Source: an uncultured Marinoscillum sp. (GTDB taxonomy: Bacteria > Bacteroidota > Bacteroidia > Cytophagales > Cyclobacteriaceae). Taken from it: a stretch of 64,000 bases of DNA. The number at the start of each line of letters is the position of its first letter. The stretch's first letter is position 1. This document shows, piece after piece, positions 28,493 to 37,116 of the stretch. The stretch is from NCBI GenBank assembly GCA_902605755.1, contig CACLDR010000001.1, positions 1 to 64,000 on the forward strand. The letters are read 5' to 3'. Made by a program: the position numbers and the translations under genes. The notes below the pieces were generated by a model. It saw only the letters and a program-made list of their open reading frames with translations, ran no database searches and was not told the origin of the DNA.

Positions 28493-29188
28493 TCAATCAC
28501 GACTTCCACCAAGATAAACCATTACCCAATAAAATAAGGTAGCCAATGAGCTCAGTGCTGCAATTAAATATGTCTGTGCAGCAGTATTCAAGGCATCTTT
28601 TGCTATCTCGTGTTCCGATTGGTTAACAATATTTCGGCCTTTGATCCAGGCTAGTGCTCTTTTGCTTGCATCATATTCGACAGGAAGGGTTAAAAATGCA
28701 AATAAGGTGAAAATGGTATAACATGCTATAATAATCAGAATGCTAGATTCCATAGAAAACACATTATTCATAAACATGCTCCCAAAAAACATGGAAAGAA
28801 AGATAAAGTTAATTACCTTGGCACTTACGTTTTGAATGGGAACTAAAGCAGATCTCAAGTTGAGATATTTGTAGCCTGCTAGGTGTTGTATGACATGACC
28901 ACATTCATGTGCTGCCACAGCCGCCGCCACAGCAGATCGTCCATGAAATACATCAACACTCAAGTTAACTGTTTTTTGATCAGGGTTATAGTGGTCTGTT
29001 AGTTGTCCCTCTACAGATATAATCTTAACGTCTGATATGCCGTTGTCTCTTAGCATTAATTGGGCAATTTCGTTTCCAGATAAATTACTTGATAAACAAA
29101 TTTGACTGTATTTTTTAAATTTATTTTTAAGTCTTCTACTAATTATCAAACTAGCAATCATGAAACCAATAATTATTATAAATAGCAT
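28493..29188 (-). CDS. Zinc metallopeptidase (YugP family, PF04298)
   Basis: A 231-residue membrane protease-like protein. The zinc motif is 'AAVAAHECGHVIQHLAGYKYLNLRSAL' (HExxH form HECGH). One N-terminal helix and three later hydrophobic segments anchor it in the inner membrane; the 'LPVEYDASKRALAWI' stretch is characteristic of the family. It starts 3 bases after the heptose adenylyltransferase gene. The physiological substrate is unknown. Confidence 0.9.
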   Translation of the reverse strand: MLFIIIIGFMIASLIISRRLKNKFKKYSQICLSSNLSGNEIAQLMLRDNGISDVKIISVEGQLTDHYNPDQKTVNLSVDVFHGRSAVAAAVAAHECGHVIQHLAGYKYLNLRSALVPIQNVSAKVINFIFLSMFFGSMFMNNVFSMESSILIIIACYTIFTLFAFLTLPVEYDASKRALAWIKGRNIVNQSEHEIAKDALNTAAQTYLIAALSSLATLFYWVMVYLGGSRD

Positions 29189-29191
29189 ATC

Positions 29192-29683
29192 TTAAGTTTT
29201 AAGTTGATCAATTAATTTAGTAGTAGAATATCCTTCTATGAATTCAATGATTTCGACGGTTCCTCCTGTAGTTAAAACACTATCAGCGCCTACAATATTT
29301 TCTTTGGTGTAATCCCCACCTTTTACTAAAATATCTGGTAGTAAACTCTCAATGAGTATCAATGGGGTATCCTCATCAAACTCAATGACTATATCAACGA
29401 ATTCAAGTGCGGCTAACATTTTTGATCTTGTAATTACTGAATTGATGGGTCTTTGATTCCCTTTTAATTTTTTTACTGAGTTATCAGAATTCAACCCAAC
29501 AATTAACTTGTCTCCTTTAAGTTTAGCTTTCTCCAAATAATCGATATGGCCTAAATGCAGTATGTCAAAACAACCATTGGTGAAGACCACGCATTGTCTC
29601 TTATTTTTCCATGCCTTGACAGCATTTTTTGCCTCGGTTAGATTCATGATTTTATTTGAGGTCATTGCTATTGTTTTTTTCAA
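29192..29683 (-). CDS. rfaE2: D-glycero-beta-D-manno-heptose 1-phosphate adenylyltransferase
   Basis: Makes ADP-heptose precursor for lipopolysaccharide. The nucleotidyltransferase signature '[22 protein letters not shown]' (HxGH) and '[15 protein letters not shown]' are present. At 163 residues it is the stand-alone adenylyltransferase domain, without the kinase half of HldE. Starts at 29683, 29665 or 29647 are possible; the longest overlaps the flippase-like gene by 32 bases. The cell therefore probably builds a heptose-containing glycan. Confidence 0.92.
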   Translation of the reverse strand: MKKTIAMTSNKIMNLTEAKNAVKAWKNKRQCVVFTNGCFDILHLGHIDYLEKAKLKGDKLIVGLNSDNSVKKLKGNQRPINSVITRSKMLAALEFVDIVIEFDEDTPLILIESLLPDILVKGGDYTKENIVGADSVLTTGGTVEIIEFIEGYSTTKLIDQLKT

Positions 29684-30638
29684 TACTTAAAGTTATAATT
29701 AAAGAGGCACCACCAAAAATAATTATAGATAAAATTTGAGAGCTATGTAGCAATGTTGCTAGAAAAAGGCCTGTAGAATTTTCGATACCATACAAAACTA
29801 ACATCATCGTAATCATGGCATGATAAGTGCCAATACCTCCTTGCACTGGTAGAGTTAAAGCAATACCTCCACTCACTAAAAGCATGAATCCCGTAATCAG
29901 GGAGAGGTTTGAGGTTTCCTCTAATGTGAAAAACATCATGTAGGACATAAAAAAATAGGTCAGCCACATCACTGAGGTAGCTATTAGAAAAAGATATTTA
30001 CTCTGAACGGATGTGATTGTCAAGAAACCTTTGAGTACTTCCAAGAATGTTTTTTTGATACGCTCGGATAAGGGTACATTATACCTTAAAATCAGGAGTG
30101 CAATAACAGTAAAAGTGGTTGAAAACGTAAGCGTGGCATAGAGGATACCATGTAGGGGTATATGGAAATTACTCAAAATGTTATTAAAATAAGTAACAAA
30201 CAAATCAAATTCTAAGAATAAGCCAATGGTTAGAAAAAAGAGCAAAAATAAGCTATCGAAAATACGTTCACTCAACACTGTTCCAATACTGATACTAACA
30301 GGTATTTGGTTGGTTTTTTTTAAAACCATACAGCGTATCAATTCTCCCAATCTCGGAAAGACGAGGTTGGCCAGGTAACCTACATATACTGCCAAAGTTA
30401 ATCTAAATGTACTGACTTTTTGATCTGCGGCCTTAAGTAAAATTTGCCATCGATATGCCCTTGCTAAATAGGCTAATAAGGACAATATCATGGATCCAAT
30501 GACCCATCCATAACGTGTCTGATCTAACTTAAATAGGAAATCATCTATTTGAATATTTTTAAATTCATTGAAAAGTAATGATAATCCTAATAAAAGTGGA
30601 AGAAAGAGTTTTAAAAAAGAGATTAGTTTTCTCATCAA
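29652..30638 (-). CDS. Flippase-like integral membrane protein (LPG synthase transmembrane domain, UPF0104)
   Basis: The 328-residue protein has about eight transmembrane helices and matches the PF03706 family. Conserved features are '[19 protein letters not shown]', '[21 protein letters not shown]' and '[16 protein letters not shown]'. It lacks the soluble aminoacyltransferase domain, so it is not a lysyl-PG synthase; members are proposed lipid or glycan flippases. In Bacteroidota it usually lies next to panC-panD. Here it follows panC by 117 bases with panD missing from the interval. Confidence 0.88.
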   Translation of the reverse strand: MMRKLISFLKLFLPLLLGLSLLFNEFKNIQIDDFLFKLDQTRYGWVIGSMILSLLAYLARAYRWQILLKAADQKVSTFRLTLAVYVGYLANLVFPRLGELIRCMVLKKTNQIPVSISIGTVLSERIFDSLFLLFFLTIGLFLEFDLFVTYFNNILSNFHIPLHGILYATLTFSTTFTVIALLILRYNVPLSERIKKTFLEVLKGFLTITSVQSKYLFLIATSVMWLTYFFMSYMMFFTLEETSNLSLITGFMLLVSGGIALTLPVQGGIGTYHAMITMMLVLYGIENSTGLFLATLLHSSQILSIIIFGGASLIITLSIEKNNSNDLK

Positions 30639-30755
30639 ATAAATTTATTTTCGTCAAAATAGAGTAAGATGGGACATTACTTTTATTTTTCTGTAACTAT
30701 TAATAGGATATTACCCATCTGATATTTGAAAATGGCGCAAGTCATATTCTAAATA

Positions 30756-31640
30756 CTATTCCTTTAAAAATATGTTATCGATTAATCTTACACCCTCAAC
30801 ATATGCCGCAACGCAAAGTGTTATTCTCCCTTTTACTTGTAAAGATTTTATCGGCTTGAATGTATTAGAATTTAATATTTCACAATATTCAATGGATAAC
30901 CCTTTTTGTTTGTTGTAAAAATTTTTGAGTTTTAGTACTAAAATTTGTGCGGATTGAAGACTTTCAAAATTATTTTTTGCCCAAACCAATCCTTTATAAA
31001 TTTGAGAGGCAATAGTCAGGCCAGTTGGGGATAGATGTACATTTCTAGATGATAAAGCTAGACCATTTTCCTCTCTCACAGTAGGTACTCCTATTAGCTT
31101 TATGGGGTATGAAAATTCTTTGATAAGATTTTTTATTAAAACGTATTGCTGTAAATCTTTCAGACCAAAAAAGGCAAAATTGGGTTTTATGAGATTGAAG
31201 AGTTTCATGACTATTATTCCAACTCCTTCAAAATGGCCTAATCTTAATGCTCCCTCGAGATTTTTTGAGATACTGCCGAAATCAATTTTTACGGAAGGTT
31301 TTTTAGGATAAATTAGTTTGGCATCTGGACTAAACAGGAGATCTACTTCTGCATTTTTGAGTTTATTATAATCCTTTTTGGGGTTGGAAGGATAATTTAA
31401 AAAATCATCAGTTTGATTAAACTGTAAAGGATTTATAAAAATACTCACGATGACGTACTCGGTATGCGTGCGAGCTTGTTTGATTAATTCCATATGCCCA
31501 TCGTGCAAAGCACCCATTGTGGGAACTAGCCCTATTTTCATTCCTTTTTTAGAAGCTTTTGACAATTCCTCTTCAAGAGATGTTAATTCATTTGTGTGGT
31601 ACATAAAAGGAGTTAAAAAATCTATTATGGTTTTTGACAA
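30756..31640 (-). CDS. panC: Pantothenate synthetase
   Basis: Joins pantoate and beta-alanine to pantothenate using ATP, in coenzyme A synthesis. Family motifs: 'GLVPTMGALHDGHMELIKQA', 'VSIFINPLQFNQTDD', 'FFGLKDLQQYVLIKNL' and 'LALSSRNVHLSP'. Length 294 residues, with about 12 extra N-terminal residues. It is divergent from the GT5-domain gene. panD, the usual neighbour supplying beta-alanine, is absent at this locus. Confidence 0.95.
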   Translation of the reverse strand: MSKTIIDFLTPFMYHTNELTSLEEELSKASKKGMKIGLVPTMGALHDGHMELIKQARTHTEYVIVSIFINPLQFNQTDDFLNYPSNPKKDYNKLKNAEVDLLFSPDAKLIYPKKPSVKIDFGSISKNLEGALRLGHFEGVGIIVMKLFNLIKPNFAFFGLKDLQQYVLIKNLIKEFSYPIKLIGVPTVREENGLALSSRNVHLSPTGLTIASQIYKGLVWAKNNFESLQSAQILVLKLKNFYNKQKGLSIEYCEILNSNTFKPIKSLQVKGRITLCVAAYVEGVRLIDNIFLKE

Positions 31641-31716
31641 AGAATTAATTAATAATGACGTAAAAATATCCTAATTTTACACTCTTTTAGGTAAAATAGT
31701 ATAAAATATATTTGTT

Positions 31717-32529
31717 ATGTCAAATTTTAAAATCTTATATGTTGCAAGTGAAATTAATCCTTTCCTTAAGACATCTGAGGTAGCCGATTTCGTTAGGAGC
31801 TTGCCACAAGCAATGTTAGAAAAAGGGATGGAAATTAGAATTCTTGTTCCTAGGTTTGGTTTGATAAATGAAAGGAAAAATAGATTGCATGAAGTGGTTC
31901 GACTTTCTGGAATAAATATCTCTATTGGAGATGAAGAAAAACCTTTGGTGATTAAGGTCGCTTCGATACCAAATGCTAAATTACAAGTTTATTTTATAGA
32001 TAATGAAGATTATTTTCACAGAAAGGCGGTTTTTTATGATAAGGAAGATAATTTTTACAAGGATAACGATGAGCGCGCAATATTTTTCTGTAAAGGTGTT
32101 TTAGAGACAGTGAAAAAGTTAGGATGGGCTCCTGATGTAATTCATTGCAATGATTGGATGACGAGTTTGATTCCTTTGTATGTTAAGACCACCTATAAAA
32201 ATGATCCAACTTTTCAAAATGCAAAAACGGTATTTACTGTGCATGATACTAAATTTAATCATGTGTTTGGAGATGACTTACTCGAAAAAGTTAAAATGAT
32301 AGATATAGAGGACGGCATGTTAGATCTTTTGAAAACTGCAAATTTTGAAGGTTTCATCAAGATAGGTATGCAATATGCTGATGCCACAAGTAATGCAGAC
32401 GGGCAAGCATCTGCGAGTTTTAAAGCACTGATTAAATCCCTCTCAGATGGGAATGATATCAGTGACATTAAGCAAGATGAAAATTTCGAGGAATCTTATT
32501 ATAAATTGTACAATGAGCTTATTGGATAG
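31717..32529 (+). CDS. Glycogen/starch synthase-like protein, N-terminal GT5 domain only
   Basis: This 270-residue protein matches the N-terminal (GT5) Rossmann domain of glycogen synthase: 'KILYVASEINPFLKTSEVADFVRSLPQAML' and 'GWAPDVIHCNDWMTSLIPLYVK'. The C-terminal sugar-nucleotide-binding half is missing. A short form of this kind is a regular Bacteroidota neighbour of panC and DUF4270, so it is not a truncation. Note KTSEV where full enzymes have KTGGL, so ADP-glucose synthase activity is doubtful. It overlaps the DUF4270 gene by 17 bases. Confidence 0.85.
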   Translation: MSNFKILYVASEINPFLKTSEVADFVRSLPQAMLEKGMEIRILVPRFGLINERKNRLHEVVRLSGINISIGDEEKPLVIKVASIPNAKLQVYFIDNEDYFHRKAVFYDKEDNFYKDNDERAIFFCKGVLETVKKLGWAPDVIHCNDWMTSLIPLYVKTTYKNDPTFQNAKTVFTVHDTKFNHVFGDDLLEKVKMIDIEDGMLDLLKTANFEGFIKIGMQYADATSNADGQASASFKALIKSLSDGNDISDIKQDENFEESYYKLYNELIG

Positions 32530-33829
32530 GAGGAACTCCGTAATTATGGGATTACTCTTATTGCTTATTTTTTCCTGCGAACAAGATGAAAAAACCATTA
32601 ATATCAATTTGAAAGGTATTACCAATACGAGTTATGCCGAATTTACCATACCTACGAGTGAAATTTTTATTGATAGTTTAAGGACAGATGATTCCGATTT
32701 TATTTTAGTTGGTGATTATGAAGATCCACTTTTGGGGTTATTGTCAGCTGAGGCGTATTTTGAAATTCAATATGATTCAGGTGCAGTTATAGGCGATACG
32801 TTATCTTTAGATTCAGTTGTTTTAAAGTTGAAAATCCAGGACCAGCTTATGGAAAATAATGTGGCATTTTTTAATATGGACCTTCTTGTATTGCGTGATT
32901 CCCTTTTTTCGCAAGCCGTCTATCTAGCCACAAAAAAATTAATGGTAGATAAAGCTATACAAAATGTAGCAAAAACTGTTCTTAAATCTGATAGTATGTT
33001 GACTTTCTCGGGAATGGATTTGGGATATTATTTATATGCACAATTAAAGGGTTTAGAGGAGAGTGATCAATACGGATTTCGCAGCGAGTTTGCATTTTTG
33101 CCAGCAGCTGAAAATGAGGCCCTGCTGTCCTTTAACTTGGCTTCTAAGGATACCAAAATCCTTGTCTATTCAAAAGATCCAAGAGACTCTTTGTTTGTCA
33201 CTCAACTCAGATTTAATGGTATTCATTTTACTCAGCTGGAAAGGGACAAATCTAATACTGATCTGGCAGGAGTTTCAAATCTTGACAGTTTACAATTGGC
33301 TGATGATTACAGTATAATTAACCCTTTACAAGGCTTGTTTACGATGCTAGATTTTTCTGAGGTAATGCTTTTTTTGAATCAACTAGACAATTTTATTCTC
33401 AATAGTGTGGAGTTAGAAGTTGGCTTGACTGCGGCATCGATAGATCCAATATCAGATGTTAATTTTTACACTTTTAATGCGCATGGCGGTATAGATGGGA
33501 ATGTATTTGCATCCCTCAACCTTGTTACTCAAGGTAATTTAGATTACGTTTCAACTTTCAATCAGGCTGCCAATGATTTCATACTCAGTGAAGAGAGCTT
33601 TATTGCCGGAGCAGGTGCTTTATCACCTCTTGTTTCCAAAATATCCGAATTAAATTATAACCCTATAATTACTTTGGCATTAGAGGATCAATATATTAGA
33701 AAGACTTTTTATGGAGAGGATCCTCTTGAAAAATTGGTTATGATTTCGGACGATAGATTAACTCTCAATCAATCATTTGTCAAAAGAGGATCAGTTATGG
33801 TTAAAATTTATTATACTCAATCAGAGTAA
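32513..33829 (+). CDS. DUF4270 family lipoprotein
   Basis: A protein of about 438 residues with a lipoprotein signal: a charged start 'MSLLDRRNSVIMGLLLLLIFSC' and the lipobox cysteine in IFSC. The start at 32513, inside the end of the GT5 gene, is preferred because it supplies the positively charged n-region. A second ATG at 32546, 12 bases after an AGGAGG, is possible. DUF4270 proteins are Bacteroidota-specific, exported, and of unknown function. The gene normally precedes glmS; here glmS follows only as a wreck. Confidence 0.85.
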   Translation: MSLLDRRNSVIMGLLLLLIFSCEQDEKTININLKGITNTSYAEFTIPTSEIFIDSLRTDDSDFILVGDYEDPLLGLLSAEAYFEIQYDSGAVIGDTLSLDSVVLKLKIQDQLMENNVAFFNMDLLVLRDSLFSQAVYLATKKLMVDKAIQNVAKTVLKSDSMLTFSGMDLGYYLYAQLKGLEESDQYGFRSEFAFLPAAENEALLSFNLASKDTKILVYSKDPRDSLFVTQLRFNGIHFTQLERDKSNTDLAGVSNLDSLQLADDYSIINPLQGLFTMLDFSEVMLFLNQLDNFILNSVELEVGLTAASIDPISDVNFYTFNAHGGIDGNVFASLNLVTQGNLDYVSTFNQAANDFILSEESFIAGAGALSPLVSKISELNYNPIITLALEDQYIRKTFYGEDPLEKLVMISDDRLTLNQSFVKRGSVMVKIYYTQSE

Positions 33830-33833
33830 TTCA

Positions 33834-34200
33834 AAGTGTGGAATTATAATCTTATCATAGGCAAAAATATACCTTCCGAGTGCTAATCAAAGGCTTAAGG
33901 AACTCCATACAGAGTATATGAAAGTTTCGGTATTATATTGATTGATAAGGAAATGAAGTTGTCTAAAAAATAAGTTAAAGCTAAAGACTTGGTAAAGGAT
34001 TTTGGGGCTAATTAGTTAAATGCAGCTATTAGTATTGGTACACACGCTACCTACACATGGAATACCGAATGATGTAAATTTCCACCTTTTTTTTTCAGAA
34101 AACGGTAAAATATTCATAAGTTTTCAGTTTCAATTATTAACACCAAAACTTGAAAATCAAAGTAAATGACTGACAAAAGTATTTATTCAATAGTTTTTTT
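33834..34200 (+). pseudogene. glmS: Decayed glmS (glutamine-fructose-6-phosphate aminotransferase)
   Basis: Fragments in changing frames match the N-terminal glutaminase domain of GlmS in order. First, CGI at 33837, where the initiating ATG is now AAG. Then 'VLIKGL' at 33880, 'PYRVYESFGIILIDKEMKLS' from 33905, 'AISIGTHATY', 'THGIPNDVN' at 34053, and 'SENGKIFI' at 34095. Stops and at least three frame changes destroy it. The isomerase part is not recognisable in the following 650 bases, so the gene is both frameshifted and largely eroded. The position directly after DUF4270 is where intact glmS lies in relatives. GlmS makes glucosamine-6-phosphate for peptidoglycan and LPS. Confidence 0.85.
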
Positions 34201-34905
34201 AGTTTGAAAAAATAGTGTAATCTCATTGGTTGGAGAAATCTCTAAATTCTAAACAGGAAGTTTAAGAACTCCAAGAGATTCGGTATTTATCAACCCTATT
34301 GTTCTTTCGATTTATAAAAAGGGTACGGGTAAGAGAAAGTTAATATAAAAGATATCTTAAGTTTTCTAAACCGATAGTTTACCAATTTTCAACTTATTAC
34401 TCGAATTCTTACATATATCCGGTAAGAAAACACATGAATTTTTTAATAGAAAAATAGTTTTCATATTCATTATTATTTTTGCAACAACTTTTATAGTTAA
34501 AAATTATTTTCCTCATTAAATCAATTAGAATCTTATTTATTCATTTGGTTTTATACTTAATAAGGGTTTGATATTTTGAGAGATTTTCAAACCAGAGAAT
34601 ATATGTTTAGTTAATGGAACGGAATTATCAAACCTTTGAGTAGTTATGTTGGGCAGTTTAAAACTGATTTTATAAGATTGAATCAACACAATAGAATTTA
34701 ATTCGATAGTATTTCTTCTTATTTTAAACTTAATCTGATTCTAAATTTTGTAGCCGAATAAGTGATTCTTTTGTAGACAATAGTTCAGCAGATACGTTAA
34801 CGTTTTACTTCTCGATAAAATTTCTAATTCATTTGAACCTTAGCTAATTTGGGATCGTTATATTTGGGTTCCAAAAAAATGATTAATAATTCAAATAAAT
34901 TATTT
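34201..34905. other. Gap, probably the eroded remainder of glmS
   Basis: About 700 AT-rich bases between the recognisable glmS remnant and ridA, with no start, family match or continuous frame on either strand. It probably derives from the deleted and mutated 3' two-thirds of glmS, but this cannot be shown by eye. Confidence 0.35.
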
Positions 34906-35283
34906 ATGGAAATAATCTACTCAAAAAATGCACCAGATCCCATTGGGCCATACAGTCAGGCTGTATTGGTGAACGGCTTACTTTACATTTCGGGCCAAAT
35001 TGCCATTAATCCTAAAACGCAAGAATTAATGACAGGGAGTATTGAGTCAGAAACTACCCAGGTTATGGAAAATATTGGTTCGATATTAAAGGAGGCTTCG
35101 ACTGATTTTTCCAGAGTTATAAAATCTAGTATTTTCATCAAGAATATGAATGATTTTACTAGGATTAATCAAATTTACGGTAAATATTTCAATAAAAATT
35201 CTCCTGCCCGTGAAACTATTGAAGTATCAAAACTGCCAAAAAATTGTAATATAGAGATCTCATGCGTTGCTTCAGTACATTAA
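34906..35283 (+). CDS. ridA: RidA family reactive intermediate/imine deaminase
   Basis: Hydrolyses reactive enamine/imine intermediates formed by PLP enzymes. The 125-residue form starts at 34906 (MEIIYSKNAPDPIGPYSQAV); the frame can be extended 19 residues upstream, but those are not family-like. Diagnostic stretches are 'GPYSQAVLVNGLLYISGQIA' and the C-terminal 'ARETIEVSKLPKNCNIEISC' (R in ARxxxEV, plus the terminal Cys region). It sits 21 bases before gltX. Confidence 0.9.
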   Translation: MEIIYSKNAPDPIGPYSQAVLVNGLLYISGQIAINPKTQELMTGSIESETTQVMENIGSILKEASTDFSRVIKSSIFIKNMNDFTRINQIYGKYFNKNSPARETIEVSKLPKNCNIEISCVASVH

Positions 35284-35304
35284 ATGGTATAAAATAAGTA
35301 CTAT

Positions 35305-36852
35305 ATGAGTCAAGTAAGGGTAAGATTTGCACCTAGTCCAACAGGGGGATTGCATATTGGAGGTGTGCGAACAGCAATTTTTAACCATCTATATGCAAAA
35401 AAAATGGGTGGTAAATTTATTTTAAGAATAGAAGATACTGATCAAGCACGATTTGTAGCTGAGGCAGAGGCTTATATTAAAGAAACGCTCTCATGGTGCA
35501 ATATAAATCCTGAGGAAGGTCCGGATATTGGGGGTGATTACGGCCCGTACAGACAATCCGAAAGAAAAAGTATTTATCAGAGTTATACACAGCAGTTGAT
35601 TGACGAGGGGAAGGCATATTATGCTTTTGATACTCGCCATGAAATTGATCAAATGCGTGAAAAGTTAAAAAATGCTGGAGTATTAAATCTTAATTACAAT
35701 TCTGCTTCACGCAAGACCATGACCAATTCATTGACTTTATCAAAAAATGAAGTTAATGAAAAATTAGAAGCAGGGATACCTTACGTGGTACGGTTTAAAA
35801 TGCCAGATAAAAGAGAGATCAGATTCTATGATTTGGTGAGAGGATGGGTATTGGTTCACTCCTCGACATTAGACGATAAGGTGATTTTAAAATCTGATGG
35901 ACTCGCTACATATCACTTGGCAAATGTCGTAGATGACTATCTCATGAAAATTACACATGTCATTCGTGGAGAGGAGTGGCTTCCATCAGCTCCGCTGCAT
36001 GTACTTTTATATGAAGCTTTTAATTGGGGATCAGATATGCCAGATTATGTACATTTGCCATTAATTCTGAAACCAGATGGTAATGGGAAGCTGAGTAAGA
36101 GATCAGCAGATAAGGGAGGGTTTCCTATATTCCCACTTAATTGGACCGACCCCTGCTCAGGAGAAATTTATGAAGGGTTTAGAGAAATGGGATTTTCCTC
36201 AAATGCGGTTGTCAATTTTTTGTCCTTGTTAGGCTGGAATCCGGGAGGAGATCAAGAGATTTTTGATTTAAAAGGACTCATTAAAAATTTTTCTATCGAA
36301 CGCATAGGGAAGTCAGGTACAAAGTTTGATTTTGAAAAAGCGAAATGGTTTAATCAGCATTATTTAAAAACTATGAAGTTCGAAAGTTTGGCCCAGGTGG
36401 TAATAAAAGATTTACGTGATGAATATAGTATTGAGTGTTCTCCTCAACTAGGTAAACAGATTGTAGAATTATTTGTTCAAAGGGTAACCTTTTCGAGAGA
36501 ATTTGCCAGTGCATCTCAGTTTATTTTTCATCAACCGCAATTATATGATCAAAAAGTGATTCATAAAAAGTGGAATGAGAAAAGCAAAAATGCACTGAAT
36601 GTTTACGCCAATAAATTGGATGTCTTTTCTGATATAAATGGAGATGAGGCCCGGGAATTATTTCAAAGAACTATGGTCTCGATCCAAATTAATCCAAGTA
36701 AGGTTCTTCAATTGTTAAGAGTATCTATTATGGGGGAAGGATCTGGACCAGATTTAATGAAAATTATCGAAATTTTGGGACCTTTTGAAATATCAAAACG
36801 GATTCGAAATGCCATGGAGCAATTTGATTACATCAAAGCAGGTTTATTATGA
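35305..36852 (+). CDS. gltX: Glutamyl-tRNA synthetase
   Basis: Charges tRNA(Glu) with glutamate. The 515-residue class I synthetase has 'RFAPSPTGGLHIGGVRTAIFN' (HIGH box, HIGG) and 'GKLSKRSADKGG' (KLSKR, the KMSKS equivalent). It probably also supplies Glu-tRNA(Gln) to the GatCAB complex indicated by gatC. The small basic protein gene overlaps its end by 4 bases. Confidence 0.96.
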   Translation: MSQVRVRFAPSPTGGLHIGGVRTAIFNHLYAKKMGGKFILRIEDTDQARFVAEAEAYIKETLSWCNINPEEGPDIGGDYGPYRQSERKSIYQSYTQQLIDEGKAYYAFDTRHEIDQMREKLKNAGVLNLNYNSASRKTMTNSLTLSKNEVNEKLEAGIPYVVRFKMPDKREIRFYDLVRGWVLVHSSTLDDKVILKSDGLATYHLANVVDDYLMKITHVIRGEEWLPSAPLHVLLYEAFNWGSDMPDYVHLPLILKPDGNGKLSKRSADKGGFPIFPLNWTDPCSGEIYEGFREMGFSSNAVVNFLSLLGWNPGGDQEIFDLKGLIKNFSIERIGKSGTKFDFEKAKWFNQHYLKTMKFESLAQVVIKDLRDEYSIECSPQLGKQIVELFVQRVTFSREFASASQFIFHQPQLYDQKVIHKKWNEKSKNALNVYANKLDVFSDINGDEARELFQRTMVSIQINPSKVLQLLRVSIMGEGSGPDLMKIIEILGPFEISKRIRNAMEQFDYIKAGLL

Positions 36853-37049
36853 AGAAAAAGCGAAAATTAAAGAAGCATCAGCAACCTCAAGTTCATGAAA
36901 AATTAAAGGGGTTTGAGTTGAAGATTGATAAATTAGGGAATATTAAGTCTAGTTTAAATATTGATAAAATTAATCAGTTTCTAAATGAGAATGTCAAGGA
37001 TAAGAAGCTGACTGATCAAAATATTTCCGATAAAAAATTAAAGAAATAA
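36849..37049 (+). CDS. Small lysine-rich hypothetical protein
   Basis: A 66-residue, strongly basic protein ('MKKKRKLKKHQQPQVHEK' at the start) that overlaps gltX by 4 bases (ATGA). The spacing suggests coupled translation. No domain is recognised. The middle, 'LKGFELKIDKLGNIKSSLNIDKINQFLNEN', looks like a short folded unit conserved after gltX in some Bacteroidota. Confidence 0.65.
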   Translation: MKKKRKLKKHQQPQVHEKLKGFELKIDKLGNIKSSLNIDKINQFLNENVKDKKLTDQNISDKKLKK

Positions 37050-37116
37050 TCTTAATTTGATAATATAAATCTTTAAGTAGGAATTTTGTTTTCATGATAA
37101 TAATGAGTCAGGCTCA

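Noticed and set aside
31707-31714. TATATTTG directly before the GT5-domain gene as its promoter.
   Set aside because: It ends two bases before the ATG, so transcription would start inside the gene, and the -33 element is poor.
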